DNA of 64,000 nucleotides from Campylorhamphus procurvoides (Eukaryota > Chordata > Aves > Passeriformes > Dendrocolaptidae). The position numbers were made by a program, and so were the translations under genes. The stretch spans positions 131,169 to 195,168 of the forward strand of contig WBMV01008321.1 of NCBI GenBank assembly GCA_013396655.1, written 5' to 3'. Positions 1 through 12,800 of the stretch are shown piece after piece; position 1 is the first letter of the stretch, and each line of letters starts with the position of its first letter. The notes below the pieces were generated by a model, which searched no databases, was not told the origin of the DNA, and saw only the letters and a list, made by a program, of their open reading frames with translations.

Positions 1-2329
1 CTGTTTTCATTTCAGACATTCAAGTTTTGGCTTAGACACTCATGTAGTATCTGTAAGGAATGTACAACTTATGGGGTCTGCTGTTTGCTTTGTGACATTA
101 GTGACATCTTTAGTTACTAAAAGTCAAGATTCTTTTTGTCAGGTAGTGAAGTTCGGAATTAATTTAGACAGATAGTTTTGAAGGTACTGCATTTTTTGGG
201 GGGTGAGTTTATGGCGAATTGCCTGACTACCTGCAAATACTTTAGTGGGAAAAAAAGGAGCAGTCTTAGGTGAGTTCCAAGCCTGAATTAAGGTGATGTG
301 GTACAATAACTTACCGTTCTAATTTTAGTTTGCTGTTATCAGGAAATTTTTTAATTTAATTTTTGATTTTGAAGGCAGGGGCTTTAATTTTTCTAAAACT
401 GCAAAAGTAAGGAAATAGAATCAGATTCCTCTTTTCTAAAGATCTGCTTGTCTTCAAGACTCTAACATGCTTTCCCCTCTTAATTTCAAGTTCCCTGTGG
501 TTTTTTTTTGTGAGTTAATAAAATCCTAGTAGTGTTTCATAATATGCATCAAAAGGATTTGTGAATCAGCAGATGACTTCAGCCTGTATTACTCATGGCA
601 ATCTGTGTTGATCCTGTGATGATAGTGGATTCATGCTCTTATCACTACTTTTAATGACTGAAAATACTTGTAGTGATTCTGTGGCATTTTCCATAGTAGC
701 TTACAATTGTTTCGTTAGATCTGTTTTTCAAAGGATTCTCATTAACAAAATCTTGATACTACCATTGGATAGTATAAATTATCTTTGGTAGTTCATTAAG
801 ACAGGAAAAAAAATTGTTTCAGTTCCAAAGAAATCTGCAGTTCCCTTTTAATCTCCTTGTTGGCAAACTGAATAAAAGGATGACACTACATGAGTGTGTG
901 ACTGTCAGTTTACTGTTAGTTTGAAAGAGTGACAAGATGTTTTCTTCTAGTCTGCATGCTTTTGCAAAAAGTGAAAATATGATAAAATCTGATATCAGGC
1001 CAAGTTGTCCCCTTTATCTGTCTTTATAAGCACAGACTCTACTGATGGTAGTCACAAACATAGCAGCTCAAGATAGTTATAGATTTGTATTCTGACTAAA
1101 GAACTAAATAAACACTTGTGAATTCTCAGGGGGATGTAAGATTGGAGAGAATCACTTTTACTCTGGGAATCTTATGCACCAGTTCCTAGATTAACATGCT
1201 GATTAAACTGTATGAGAGCGTGAAATTTAGACTTTATGGAAGTCTCCTAGCCCCTGATTACAATGGAGCAAGGATTTTACTGCTACTCTGAGGAGACACT
1301 TCTACTGTTTTAAACTGTGCCTGCGGCTTGTAGTGGGTGCTTTTGCTAGTGCAAGGTATCACCCTGCATTATTCTTCCAGTAATATTACTTGTAGAGCCT
1401 TGAGGGCACTGTTTTTCTTGGACTATCTATTGATACTTGTTCTAACCCATTTTAAAAGCTGATAGCCAAAAAAAAATAATCAGAAGGCAGTGCTGAAACT
1501 ATTTTGAAGCTACTGATATATTTCAGAAATATATTACAAAATAAAGCAAACTATGCCTGGCTGTTTGCCTGGTTGGATACAAACACTTTCTCCTGCTTGC
1601 AATAACAACTCACTGGTTGAACAGCAGTTCTTCCCTGCACAAGTTCCTCTGTCAGCTGTACCCACACCAGAAGCTCCCATACAAGTGTGGGTGCTCACCT
1701 GTAACTGTCACTATTTGGGGTATTCAACATAAAGGTGTTTATGCTTACCTAGTCTTGCAAGTAAATGTAAAGGAGTCAGCCTACCTGGAAAATAAACACT
1801 GTGGAAATGGCTTGTAGTAATTTATAGGACAGTCTGTCCAGTGACAGCATGAATGTTTCTTGCAACTTATAAATTTGTTGTTAATGTGATGTAGAGTCAA
1901 TCAGTAATTGATTCACACATTTCAGGGTTCATCTGCCTGGGCATTTAAATTACTCTACAGGCAATCTATAAGCTCACTTGACTTCAAATGAAAGGTCATC
2001 AGCATCAGTCATGTTTAAAAATTAATAATTAGAACTTGGCTTTGACTCAAATACAAAATGAACTGAAGTCATGTTAATTATGAGTTCTGCAAACGTATCC
2101 ATGCAAGCAAAAGTGCCTGCCAGTGTCAATTATACTGTAGAATTGGAGACTGGATTCTAATTGTGTGGTGGTCTTGTGTTTAAATCAGTTATATTTCACC
2201 ATACTGTGTGTTAGTTCAGTGCAAACAAATAGGCAGTGTTAAATTCACAGACTTGCTTAAGGAACACCTGCACAGTATCTTAGGAGACATTTGGATGGTG
2301 AGCAGTAGGGTGCTATTAAAGGATGTAGG

Positions 2330-2348
2330 TGTCTGTCTGTCTGTCTGC
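2330..2348 (+). repeat. Short TGTC microsatellite
   Basis: About four copies of the tetranucleotide TGTC/CTGT in tandem, in intronic sequence. No function is suggested. Confidence 0.7.
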
Positions 2349-3614
2349 ACTCCCACCTACCCTGCAGGAGCAGAACAATTTTTGTTTGTAAGGTTGTCTG
2401 TTACCTGGTTCTACCCCCCACCCCTGAACCCAGGGCCAGCTTAGAGGTGACATTAGCTGCTCAAGCAGCATAACCTCCCATGGGACTCAGGTTAGCCAGG
2501 TGTATTCTTTTTGTTTACATCTTGAAGGTCTGGAGTCTAAACTGCTTTAGTACATCTGACAGTGGGTGACTGTCAATCCCTATGCTGGTAAATGTTGTGT
2601 ACACACGCTGTCAAATAATAGAATCTATGTTGAGGTATTTAATTACAGAAAAACTGTGTTTAAATCATAATTCCATGATGAAGACTCTGAGTCTTAACTA
2701 TTACAAACCAACAGCAAGCTTTGGAAAGTGGTGGTCTGTAACTTTGAAATTCAGAGTTACTTTTAACAGTCTATAGTGTAATTTAATAACGCTGATTGTG
2801 GCAGATGCTAATGAATGTCATTTTTGTGTGAATTTTTCATTTTATATTGCTTTGGTTTGGTGGCTCTCTTGATTGGTATTTGTTAAAAATCATATAATGC
2901 AAAACAGAATGAAAAGATGGTTGCTAGGAAAAAATGCCGTATTTTCTCACTCAGAAAATTTGTAACATTGCTGGAAAAGTTAGCCTCGCATTTCAAATGT
3001 GTGGTGTTATACTAGTACAAGTCACAAAGCATTTGGAATTCACAGGGTGAAGCACCTTCATAAGCCTTTTCCAGTTTTGTTGGGTGCTATTAAGTCTTTC
3101 TCCAGTGAAAAAAAAGGAGAATAAGAGGGGCATGAAGAGGGGAGCAGCATATCGTGTCCTTTTATTAAAGCACATTTATTGTGCCTGATTTCTGGACAAT
3201 AGGAACACATTCAGCAGTTGCTCTTTGGAGGAAATACAGGTGACTAACTACTGTGAGGCTTGGTAAGCTGATGTGTCTGGAGAACAACTGTGCTAGGTCT
3301 TTTCTCAGTCTGTGCTTGGAAAGGAAGGAAAACTTGCTCTGCAACAAGTTTACTATATCCCTCTCATTGGCAAAGTTATGTTATCAATGTTGTGTAAACA
3401 GATGTCACTGTTAGGAAAATGTTTAAAAAACATGAAAGCAACAATAAAAAAATCATAATCTAAAAATCTAATGATTCAACTTTTTGCATTCCAAAAAAAA
3501 GCACTTTTAATATTCTTAGAGTAAACAAGTACTGGGAAAACTTCAAAGATATTGTAAGAATTAAATTATATTTGTGGATAAAGTTTGTGGGAGCAGCAGA
3601 GAATGATAAACCAG

Positions 3615-3890
3615 AATAATTTATATTGGAAGGAACCTCTGTACCCCATCAGAACCAGCCCATCCTGTTCAGAGCCAGGCCAGCTTCAAAGTTGGAACCA
3701 GTTTATAAAGTTTGTTGGTTGTTAAGAGCCTTATCTGGCCACGTTTTGGATGTTTCCAAGGATGGAGATTCCATAGCTTTGCTAGGCAACCTCTTCCAAT
3801 GTTTGACTGCTCTCATTGTGAACAAAAATCCCCCTGCTATCTAATTCCTTGTTGCAAGGCATTAGCCATCTGTTGTATAGGTTGTTTTGA
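3615..3890 (-). mobile_element. CR1 LINE fragment, old, antisense to the gene
   Basis: The + strand carries the complement of a CR1 3' region. It shows the GGAAGGAACCTCTG entry, then TCCAAGGATGGAGATTCCA, GGCAACCTCTTCCA and GTTTGACTGCTCTCATTGTG in CR1 order. Several mismatches and indels mean an old copy. It is 5'-truncated, as CR1 usually is, and has no intact reading frame. Edges are approximate. Confidence 0.82.
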
Positions 3891-5251
3891 ATAGTATCGC
3901 TTATTCTTAATGAGTCCTGTGAGGCAAAACACTTAAATGCTCACTTTTCAAATTCAAATAAACCACTGTGTTCTGTAAAACTAATTGTTAGTGGCAGGGG
4001 TTTCACTTCTCTCTTCCCAGTCAAGTCCTACTTATTGAATCTGCAGATTTGCAGGAAGTCTTGCTTTTATATTCCTTCTCCTTGTCTGTGAAATTACCAT
4101 CTGCATTTTGTGCAGCAGCAGAGTCATCTCTCTGTTTCTCTGCTCTTAGTATTTGACATGCAAAACTTGTCTCAAAATTTGTGCAGATATTTAAGATGTG
4201 TTTACTTTCCATCTGAGATTTTGATTATTAGTAAATAATATTTAGTCTATTAGTAATGTACTCGCTCTTAAGTTGCAACAAGAGGACTAATTTTTCTTTA
4301 GAAGACTGGTTGAATTTATTTCATTTGTATACATGCCAGCATGGTATAATGGGTAACTTCACTCCTTAAATAACTCTAGGCTTTTCTGGAATATAGTCCT
4401 TTTCCTCAGTCTTAATTGTAGAGTGAGTTATTAACGACTAAAAGCCTGCAGAGGAGAGTTGACAGTTTGTCTGCCCTTGGAGAATATAGCTGGCAAAGTA
4501 CTTTGATTTTTCTAAGCTAACAAGGTATCTGCCTTTGTTTTGTTAGCAATCCTAACCTAAGCATCAAAGGTTAAACAGATTGCTTTAGGCCTGATTTGGA
4601 AGGAAATACTTTCAACTTAAGACTGGACTGTGTGAAAAACATGCAGTTTAATTTACTGTTGTAATTTCTTTATTATTTTCTTTGAAAACATCTGCAAGCA
4701 CCTACATCCTTCTGTTTTGATGTAGATGTGAAATTAAAATATAGACTCACAGAAAAATGCTTCTTTAGAAAACAGTACTCAGTCTTTTTGTGAAGAAAAA
4801 GATCCTGTCTGCTTTGTTGATGTTAGCACTGTGTGCTCACTGGAAATGCTTTCTCTGGATCGCTGATTTCATAGGGAAAACTGAAGAGTTAGAAACTGCA
4901 AAGATCCTTTATTAATCCACAGTTGTAGGCGAGTTTGGTTCTCACCAGTCTAGGGAATGAATCCTGTCTCTGGTGCCATGGAGTAGTTGATGGCCAAATA
5001 TCTTGTCAACAGTTTCCAATGGCTTTAGGGGGAGAATTTTTGTAATAGGCGAGGCTGGAAAAAGTCCTTTTGATGTTACATAAGTTGTTACAGCTCTTTG
5101 CTTATCTTTGGAAATGTTATCATATGGGTTCCTTATTTCTGACTTCCCGTGGCAAAGCATACGGGAAAAGGGGTGAGAAGTTGATAACACACAAAAAATC
5201 CTCTGCTGTTCATGGCCCAGGTGGGACTTAGTGTGAACGATTTGTGGGATT

Positions 5252-5364
5252 TTTGTTGTTGTTGGGAGTTTTTTGGTTATTTGGTTGGTTGGTTTTGATT
5301 TGCTTGGTTTTGGTTTTGTTTAGTGTGGTTTTTTCTTTTTTGGTGGTTTTTTTTTTTTTTTTTT
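5252..5364 (+). repeat. G/T-rich low-complexity tract ending in poly(T)
   Basis: Runs of TTG, TTGG and TTTTGG are followed by about 18 T (5347-5364). Simple low-complexity DNA inside an intron. Confidence 0.85.
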
Positions 5365-6765
5365 AAATCAAGGCATGTCCTGAGCTTATTTATATTGGAA
5401 TGTTAATGGCTGCATGAACTGTTTGATTTTTAGCTATCTTTTACTCATCAGAAAGAGTGTTATCTCTTAGGAATTTCATTACTCTGAAACATCAAAATAT
5501 TTCTTTATAGACTTGAAACTGCTGGGCAATACAGAAGAAAAAAACTCCAAATCTTTAAACAAAAAAAATTGAACAAGTTTTCATTTTTGGCTCCTTGAGA
5601 TATAATTCTTTTAAACGCCTTATTATGTTTGTTTTCTGAGTATACTCACAGTGTGTTACTATTTTGCTGGATTTGGTAGGAATTCTAGTTTTGGATATTT
5701 ATCTAAAAATTGTTAATAAAGCCAGAAAAATTCAGAACCTTAAATAAGGGAGCACTTGGTTCACTACTCTTTCTAATTCTAAGGCTAACAGCATGTCAGC
5801 CATGACCTTTCTAATTCTAAAGATCTTCAATTTCTTATTTGTTTTAAACTTGTGATTTTTATAGTCACTTCTTTGGAGAGAAGAATAAAGGGCTTAGTAC
5901 CTGTAAGACCCTACAGAGATTGTCTTGTGTTTTCTGTACAGTTAATTGAAATAACTGATTTTTTAGAGAAGGGCAGACTACCAGTTTATACTGAAATAAG
6001 CTTTCTTTGCCTCTTATTTTTGCATTATGTGAGTACAGTTACACAGATAGGTAAAATATTTGTCTTTAATGAATAGCAATATAATCACAGAGGGTATCAA
6101 AACATCTGGATAGTACTCTGAGGGGAAAGTTGATAGAAAATCCAGATTTTAATTCAACTCAGATAAAATCCTAAACTCTGTTGTTTTATATAGACCATGC
6201 AGCCAAACAGCTGAGGTTATATATGATCCTCTGCATGAAGGTGTAAGGAAAAATCATTGGAGAAATACCATACTAGAGTTAAAAAAGAAAAGGCAAAAAT
6301 TGGCTTCCACATAATCTCTCTGTGATCTCATTAAATAATATAAATTGTGTAAAATGTTATCTAGCAGCATTTCAAGTTAATGTAGTGGTTCTGTTCTGTG
6401 AAATTTACAGAAACATAAGTCAGTAATTTATGTTATGTGTTACATTATATTTAAATAATCTGGTAACAGTAAGGTGTAAATCTTAATAAATTCAATTGTG
6501 TCTCCCTAAGGATTGCAACCAGTTTACTTTTAAAACATTAACCTGTTTAATAATTAAGTGGTGCAGTGTGCCATTGGCAAAGTCAACAAGGACAGAAAGG
6601 AGCTGAAAACATTTCAAAATTGAAAAGTACCTCAGAAATATGTTTCATTTCTGGAATAGAGCAGTAGAACATCAATATAAATAGTTCTGCCTTTTAGAGA
6701 TCATACTTTATTGAGTTTAGCAATATTAATTTCCTTTTTTCTTTTTCTTTTTTTTTTCCTTTCAG

Positions 6766-6849
6766 CCATAATCAGCAGACCACGTCATTTAGACATCCTG
6801 TGACAGGACAGGTTTCTCCAGAAAATATTGAATTTATTTTGCGAGAAGA
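6766..6849 (+). CDS. PLEKHA7: PLEKHA7 exon: C-terminal half of WW domain 2
   Basis: The first base completes a split Asp codon, then the exon reads HNQQTTSFRHPVTGQ and on to FILREE. This is the end of the second WW domain. The position of the second conserved Trp of a WW fold holds Phe (SFRHP), so this WW is atypical, as in other PLEKHA7 proteins. The acceptor follows a strong polypyrimidine tract. The donor is GTAAGT and the exon ends after two bases of a Glu codon, completed by the G that opens the next exon. Confidence 0.96.
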
Positions 6850-9800
6850 GTAAGTAGTTTTATACCCATGTCAAGAGATCTAAAAAAGTAACACATTAAC
6901 CTACAGTAGATTAGTACTTTAGATTATTGACAGTTCTTCTGATATTGTAGTAAAAATGTCACTGAGATTTATGCTTAAAATTTTATTTCTCATCGTTATA
7001 GTATGTTTTTGATTGTAGCACTGCTCCATGCTTGAGAGAAAATCTTTATCAAATCCTCTAAAAACCCCAAACAAACCCAAAAGTAAACAAATGAAAAAGG
7101 CAATATGCATAGGATGCTTAAACAATGATGCTTTAACCTTATATGAATATCAGATATACAGAACATAAACAGAACATGTTTTAAAGTGAACTTTGTACTG
7201 AAATTGAAATACAAAAAATATTACAAGTTTCCATTGTATTTCCTTGGTTTTCTTATGTTTAAGATGTTCAACTCTGATTAGATGTTCTTCCTTATTCTAG
7301 AGAAATGCTGTCAAATATATTAGTTTCCAGCATATTTTATCTTGATTGTTTGATTAAAAAAAAAAAAAAAGAAAGACAAATGAAGAAATGTATGTGTTCA
7401 GACTGGTGAATTTGGGCACATCTGTGGTGCTGGATTAGATCATGCCCTGTTTCATTGTTGCTTTTAACTAGTTTTAACTATCCTTGCTGCACGCTACGTT
7501 GCTTCTGGAATCCCATCTCTGCTGGAACGACTGTAATGGTACCTTTCCTAGGCAGAAAGGAGAGTCTAGGAGAAAGTTCTACATCACTTCTAAAACCAAG
7601 GCAAGAAGAATGGGACAGCACTTTTCCAACGTTGTTTAAGGAGCCTTTACCCCCTCTTTTATCACGGAGGCTGGTGTCACTGTAGTGACCTGGAAGGGGG
7701 GCGTTGTATGGCTGTCCATGTGATTCTGAACACTTCACATTTCAAACTCTCTGGCATTTAAATTGTTTTACGTTCAATTCAAAGCCATTTATAGCATTAA
7801 GAAAAATGAGACACTGAGAAGGGCCATGAAAGACTTCCAGGAGACTGAGCCCTTTCTGGCAGTGTGTTATGCTGTGGACTTGGAGAGGAAAGAGGTGGAG
7901 CATGACTTTAGAGCTCAGAGATTCTGAAACAGCCCTGGGAATGGCTTCTCAAATGGTTTATAAAACAAATCAAACAAACAAAAACAACATTAGCAACAAA
8001 ACCCCAACAAGACAACAGCTGCCCTCCCCAAATCCAAAGCAAAGCTTAAGGTTCCTGCTGAGAACTAGCATGAAATAGCACATTGTGGGAGAGGCCTATG
8101 ATTAAGTCTGAGGGCTGTGGGATGGCTGCTGAGCTGGAGGTCATCCCCGCTGTTCCATGGCATACAGGTGACTTGCTGCTTAGAGGGGTTTGTCTCATTG
8201 TAGTTACACAAACAAACTGCTCCAGCTCTTCCAGTGAGGTGAACAGGTATGTTGCAGTGGAGTGAATGTGAAAGATAGTATGGGCAATAGCCGCTGTGCA
8301 TCTGTATTCCAGCTTCCATCTATTCATTGATTTTTAATTCATCTGTTGTAAAGGTTGTCAAATGTAATATAAATTTGTACATGTGTACTGGAAAATAGAT
8401 GTTTGGATACAACTTCTTGGGGGGGCTGCCGGGGTTAGTCACACTTCCCTAGGCTGTTTTTGGTTTCGTAGTCATGGTCACAGAAAAAATATTAAAAGCA
8501 AAATTGAAAGAACTACTTTCATGTGATTGTAGTGATCTTTAATGTCTGTTAGTAAATTATTTGGAAGAGAAATGAAGGGGCTTATTTGGAGGGCAGTCAG
8601 ATGAATGGACATCTGTAGACTTCAGTTACTTGCACCGAGATGGTATCAAAACAAGGAAAAATCTACATTGTAGTTGACTTAATAGAGTGAGGCTTTTTTT
8701 ATTCTAAAAGAAGAGGAGATGGCTGAAGGGATATAGAGAGGAATATGTTTGTAGAGACTGCTCAGGAAACAGTCTGTGCAAGAACATTTTTCTAAGCTTT
8801 ATTATTGACCTGAAGTTCCTACAGTGTTTTTGAAATGAGGTGCTTTTAATCTGTCAGTTAAAATTGCTTTAAAAATGTCATTTTCAAATGTGTGGGATGC
8901 TCTGGTTTCCTTTCATACCACTTGCATGCAGCAGTGGGAGTCGAACACAGATGCTGTTCATCACAGTCGTATCTGAGTTCCTGTCAAATGATGCTGTTGA
9001 CACATGTGGATGAAATCAAAAGAGCTGCCAGCACCTCCCTGTCTTTAGGTCTAGGGATTGTGGCTGTGCCACATTTTCATTTGTTTCCCTCAGGCATCAG
9101 GGATTTCTTAGAATCACTGTTGCTGATCATGTATTAGTTTGGAATCAATGTTGTAGATCATATCATGTGATGAAGTAACTTCAACAAACGGGACTCAGTC
9201 AGAAAGGGAGTGTCTGGATGGGCATGGTCTGTGGAACCTTTCCGTTGTGGGATCCTTTGACCAAGAGTACTTTTTCCTATAGCTGAAGAATCCTATCTGA
9301 AGTAGTAGCACTTGTAAGGGTTTCATAAAAAGTGATTTGTTCTTCAGTGCTGTTGTGACATGATTTATTAGTGATGGGTTGATTTTAATTTAAGATTAGG
9401 GCCAAGGCCAGGAGTTGTCACCTGATGTTGACTGGGAGCTAATTAGGAGAAGTCAGCACGAACTTGTTCAGGCTACAGCAGACATATCTATTTAAAAGGA
9501 CACATTTAACATCAGAAAAGTAATTTACAGTCATCTAGAAATGATGAATGTAGGCACTGCTCTGGCCATTCCTCATCCAGGGAGCAGTGTTCTGGCAAGG
9601 AGTTTTGAAAACATATTTTGGAAAATGACGTCAATAAATGATGTAATCCTAGCTTGATTGTGACTCAGTTGTGAACCACATGCCCTTGCTTCACATGATC
9701 AAATGAGAACTTTCAGTAGAAGGCCGGGACTGTATTTCACTAGTCTTTTCCCAAGGCATTTAAACAATATCACATCAATTTTAAGCTGAAATCTGGTTTC

Positions 9801-12800
9801 CTCAGCTCTGCTGTGACTGGAACCTCTAACTTTTGAATTACATTGTCTTTTATTCTCATGCTATTCCTTCTTAAAGGTGTTCTTATTTAGATTTCTTTGT
9901 TTTTTTTATTTTCTTTAATAGTGGTTCCTTATTTCCTAATATGTTCTTAGCTGCGATCACTGTGAAATCCTACCTCTTATTTTGTTTTTCCAAACTTAGC
10001 ACCTTTGTGAGATGTGTGTTCTATACCTTTCACTAGCTCTACTTGAGAGCCAGCTTTTCTGAGTGTCACTTTTAAATTTTTTTTTTCTCATGAAGTGATT
10101 GATTATGGGTGAATGCAATATTCAGCATATGAGCATATTGTTTGTTACAGTAATGTAATTCTACTTTTCCTTCTCTATGCCTTTACTAATAATTCTTAAC
10201 ATACTCTGGCTGCTGTTACTCCTTGTGCTTAGATTTAAAAATATCCTTTCCTTGCCAGTCTTGTTTTGAGTGATAAAAGCTACAGAGATCTTTTCATTTC
10301 TTTCTCCTTTGAATTACTTTTCTGCTGTTGACACTGAATTCGGTTTGGCATCCTACCACTTGTTTACTCATAACTCCTATCTGAAGATTATTTTTTTTAT
10401 CTATTCTTGGCAGCATTTCAGTTTTTATGCATAATAATTTTTGTTCTCTATTGACTTGATCACCTCAAAATAATGTGAACATCTTGCTGTATGGAAAGCT
10501 TCTCTGGTAGCCTCCCTCATTTTCACAATTGCCTCTCAATTTCTGTGCTGTACTTTCAGGTGTTTAATGAACCTTTAATCCACAAAGGGACGTTTCCTAA
10601 ACATCCCATGGAAAACAGAATTAATGATAAAGCTGCCGGACAGGTATTAGATTTAGTTAACCACATTGTTACACATGTATTTCTCTGAAAAATCCATGAT
10701 AGAATTTCTTAGGGTAGATGTATGTAATGTTTAGATTTCCTCTCTCTTATCTTTAACTGACAGGTCTTTAAATAATTGTATACAGAAAGGAAACATCAGG
10801 CACTTGCAGCCATGTACCTAATTGTATCTGTGTTAAACACTACTGGTTGCGTATTAAGAGCTATGTGATATATTTGCCACAGTAGTGTCTTTGCAAATGA
10901 GAAAGATAGTACTTCATACTTCAAAAAAGATTAGACTTGAACATAAATGTAGACATATAGGGGAAAAATATAGTGTGCTTAATACAGTGAGTTTTATCCT
11001 CTTTCTTGCCTGTTTGTGTGGCTCATAAAACCTTTGTATCACCTCTGGGTAGAGAGCTGTCTTATTTTATCTATTGGATTTGGTTACTATAGCAGCAAAA
11101 ATATCAGGTGGAGAGAAAAGAGGAAACCCAAACAACCCCAAAATAAATATCTGCCATGTTTACATATATAGAAATACTAGGACAGTTATTTTTTTAAACT
11201 AGTTGATTAGGAGATTTTTTAATAGTAAAACTAGATTGATGTGATGTTATTGCATCATATATGATCCAGCTAAATAAACTTTATAAGCTGCTGATATGAT
11301 CCTTTAGAGCAAAGGAATGTGTTCTCTCATGAGTACTGGATTTTCAATATGGGCTGCTGGTGTCGTTTTTTTATTGTTGTTGTTCAGTGTAGTGGTTTTT
11401 TTTTAATAACCCAAATATTGGCTATATAATTCTTTTAGATGGTAAATGTGATTTCTGTAGACATACTAGCACTGTATAAATAGAGCAGGATGTTGCTTGA
11501 CAGGAGATACTATATAGAGAGTTATTTTCAAGTACTTAAAAGAATTTACATGGTACTGGGGCTCCAAATGTATATATTGCAATTCTCTGTGTGTATGCAC
11601 ACACGTGGGGAAGGCAATAAGAAAACTAGCCTGAAAAGGGTCAAAAACCACCACTGCAAAGACAGAATGGGGCACCTTGGATAACAGAAGTTATCAAACA
11701 TCTTTGGTAGCAGTGATGTTGAACTAATGTTTCTGAATGCACTGTTAATGCTGTAGTCATTTATTTTTAAAGTTAAATCTGTAAATATTGTTAGGACAGC
11801 ATTAACTCCATTAACAAGCCAGGATGTTTCACATAATTCTTCATATTCTGCCTATTTTTCTTTGCTTTTAAAAACATGCTGGGAATAATAATTAGCTGTT
11901 AAGAGACTTGAGTACCTGAGTTTTGTTATGTTCTGATTTCATGTAACAAATCTATTGCATCCTTGAAATTCTATATACAAATATGGAAATTAATTTTCAG
12001 TATTGTTTAATGTTTTCTGTTCCATGTCAGGTACAGCAAGTTTGGATCATCCGTGTTTGCTGACAAAGACTTTTTTTGCAAGAATAATAATGTATTTTCT
12101 TTTTCAATGGACTTAATGTCTCTTTTGCTAGCTATTTGAGTTTTTCCATGGCAACAAGCTCACATTTTTTAAAAAGCATTTTTCTACTTGTGAAATTGAA
12201 TTTCATCATTAATTTGGTACTACTAGTAATGGAAAGCTCAATTTATTGGCAGTGATCACTTTCAGTAGCAAGTGGAAGAGAATCTGTATGACCACATAAT
12301 AAATGCATGGAAATTACATGTTTGTCATTTTGTATTGCATTATGATTTTCGGATAGTGATGGTCCTGTTAAACCTATAAATCTTACCTTCCTCTGTCATT
12401 CTTGTTTTGTTTGGTTGGTTTTTTTGAAAGTGAAGTGTATTTAACCAACAGTGAAAAATCTGTTCAATCAGAGCTGAATTTTTAAATTAAACCCATTCCT
12501 TTGGGATTGCTCCTCTTTTTTCCCCCCTAATTTTTAAATGGAAAAATTAATTCCAAATTGTGGAAATGTAAATTTTATTTTTAATTTTTCTCTTTTCTGG
12601 GAAAGTTAGCTCCCTGAAATAGCTACTCTATAAGAAGGAAAGAACATAATCCAATTAGATTATCTGTAGTCTGAAAAGCCAACAGATTTTCTGAATATGT
12701 ATGTTATGTGCTCTCTCCACCTCCTCCTTTCCTCCCTCTTCAACCCAGTAAGTACCTGGGTAAGAATGTGTGACTGTCCTACGGTGTAATGCTTAGTTGT

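Larger units (their letters stand above)
1..6765 (+). other. PLEKHA7: Intron (3' part), upstream of the WW2 exon
   Basis: AT-rich intronic sequence with no exon recognisable as PLEKHA7 WW1 or the first half of WW2. It holds an old CR1 fragment near 3615-3890, a TGTC microsatellite at 2330-2348, and a G/T-rich low-complexity stretch at 5252-5364. It ends in a long polypyrimidine tract from about 6731 to the AG at 6764-6765. Confidence 0.85.

Noticed and set aside
8046..8327. Overlapping open frames on both strands
   Set aside because: No similarity to a known protein, no repeats or splice sites in consistent positions.
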